A stretch of 64,000 nucleotides of DNA from Sphingobacterium hungaricum (GTDB lineage Bacteria; Bacteroidota; Bacteroidia; Sphingobacteriales; Sphingobacteriaceae), in assembly GCF_015210005.1 (NCBI RefSeq), contig NZ_MU158698.1, positions 558,001-622,000 of the forward strand. Direction: 5' to 3'. Position numbers and translations under genes: made by a program. A model generated the notes under the pieces. It made no database searches. It worked only from the letters and a program-made list of their open reading frames with translations, and had not been told where the DNA came from. This document shows positions 63,543 through 64,000 of this stretch, in pieces (the first letter of the stretch is position 1; every line of letters starts with the position of its first letter).

Positions 63543-63745
63543 AGTAAAAAGATTTTCAAAGGAAAAAGCCTTTCAAAGTAAAAAGTAAAAATTCAAAAGT
63601 AAAAAGCCTTTCTAGGTGTTATCTTACTTATAGACGTAATCGAGCATATAAATTTATTCTTTCAAATCGAAGCCATCTCGGCTCTCAAATCTCAAATCTC
63701 ACATGTCATATCTATTGTCTCATATCTATCGTCTCAAATCTCCCC
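63543..63745. repeat. Low-complexity repeats after the PorE-like gene
   Basis: AAAAGTAAAAA-type units (63543-63607), then TCTCAAATCTCAAATCTCA and GTCTCATATCTAT units (63680-63741). The former match the element at 45000. Confidence 0.6.
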
Positions 63746-64000
63746 TTACAGCTTCACCACTTCTCCCGTCTTAACAGATTCATCGCAAGCAATAGCAATC
63801 TTTAAGCTATTTAAGGCATCATCCATTGACTTTGTCAAATCCAGGTCTTCACGAATGGCTTTTAAGAAAAATGACTGCTCTCGGTCACATAATTCCTGGT
63901 GGTCAGGTTCGTCCTGCAAGTCAATCCATTGGTCGGGATGGATAAATTTATTTTGCTCATCGATGGCCGAAGAATGTACTCGTATGGATTCAGTTTTGGT
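63746..64000 (-). CDS. Gfo/Idh/MocA-family oxidoreductase, C-terminal end
   Basis: The last 84 residues of a protein that continues beyond the right edge. The tail, with EQSFFLKAIREDLDLTKSMD, DALNSLKIAIACDESVKTGE and VVKL, is the typical end of NAD(P)-dependent sugar dehydrogenases of this group. The N-terminal Rossmann domain and the catalytic Lys are outside the window. Substrate unknown. Confidence 0.75.
   Translation of the reverse strand, partial: TKTESIRVHSSAIDEQNKFIHPDQWIDLQDEPDHQELCDREQSFFLKAIREDLDLTKSMDDALNSLKIAIACDESVKTGEVVKL

Overview
The window is a chromosomal segment from a member of the Bacteroidota, most likely Sphingobacteriales (Sphingobacterium/Pedobacter-like). Several things point there: AT-rich intergenic DNA, promoters of the Bacteroidota type (TTG - about 20 nt - TAnnTTTG, clearest before rpmE2 and the higBA pair), type IX secretion (T9SS) C-terminal sorting domains, a PorE-like OmpA protein, the Bacteroidota-type GlmU-like protein, a LysRS with a C-terminal extension, and menaquinone genes of the futalosine route (mqnC and a UbiD-family decarboxylase). 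No rRNA operon, canonical tRNA, insertion sequence, prophage or CRISPR array is visible.

Layout. 1-9.5 kb: 3'-truncated GH2 glycosidase, mqnC-scpB, a very acidic 48-residue protein, an XRE regulator, then mpl-prmA-tpiA-GlmU-like and rpmE2 on the minus strand, and lysS on the plus strand. 9.6-15.4 kb: accessory genes (S9 dipeptidyl peptidase, secreted transglutaminase-like protein, lipoprotein, HigB/HigA-type toxin-antitoxin pair whose toxin start looks frameshifted, DoxX protein). 15.6-21.95 kb: an RNA-repair island. On the minus strand run two tRNA-like elements, a Band-7/SPFH protein, two RlaP-type nucleotidyltransferases and RtcB RNA ligase; a WYL-domain regulator diverges from them. 22-33 kb: asnB, UbiD-family decarboxylase, Rossmann protein, divergent DASH-type photolyase, sucA-sucB, outer-membrane-like protein. 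33.6-45 kb: LTA-synthase-like sulfatase, valS, GtrA, a GIY-YIG gene inside an array of palindromic repeats, a lipoprotein, an SDR followed by a frameshifted ABM monooxygenase, lemA-DUF2207. 45.3-52.6 kb: beta-oxidation pair, VOC protein, and thrS-infC-rpmI-rplT. 52.8-64 kb: two tandem paralogous giant T9SS cargo proteins, queE, the PorE-like protein and a truncated Gfo/Idh/MocA oxidoreductase.

The most interesting locus is the RNA-repair island. In the first tRNA-like element (20432-20515, minus) the halves of a tRNA lie in reversed order: variable loop, T arm and 3' acceptor strand come first, then a 4-nt linker, then the 5' acceptor strand and D arm. Seven acceptor pairs and five anticodon-stem pairs form only if it is read as a circularly permuted tRNA whose ends lie in the anticodon loop, exactly where tRNA-cutting toxins and RtcB act. 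Band-7/tRNA-like RNA/nucleotidyltransferase repair systems have been outlined by comparative genomics (Burroughs and Aravind, 2016, from memory). The permuted arrangement, the triple repeat at the N-terminus of the SPFH protein, and the WYL control region with matching operator-like repeats deserve a close look. All calls come from reading the sequence; no database search was run.
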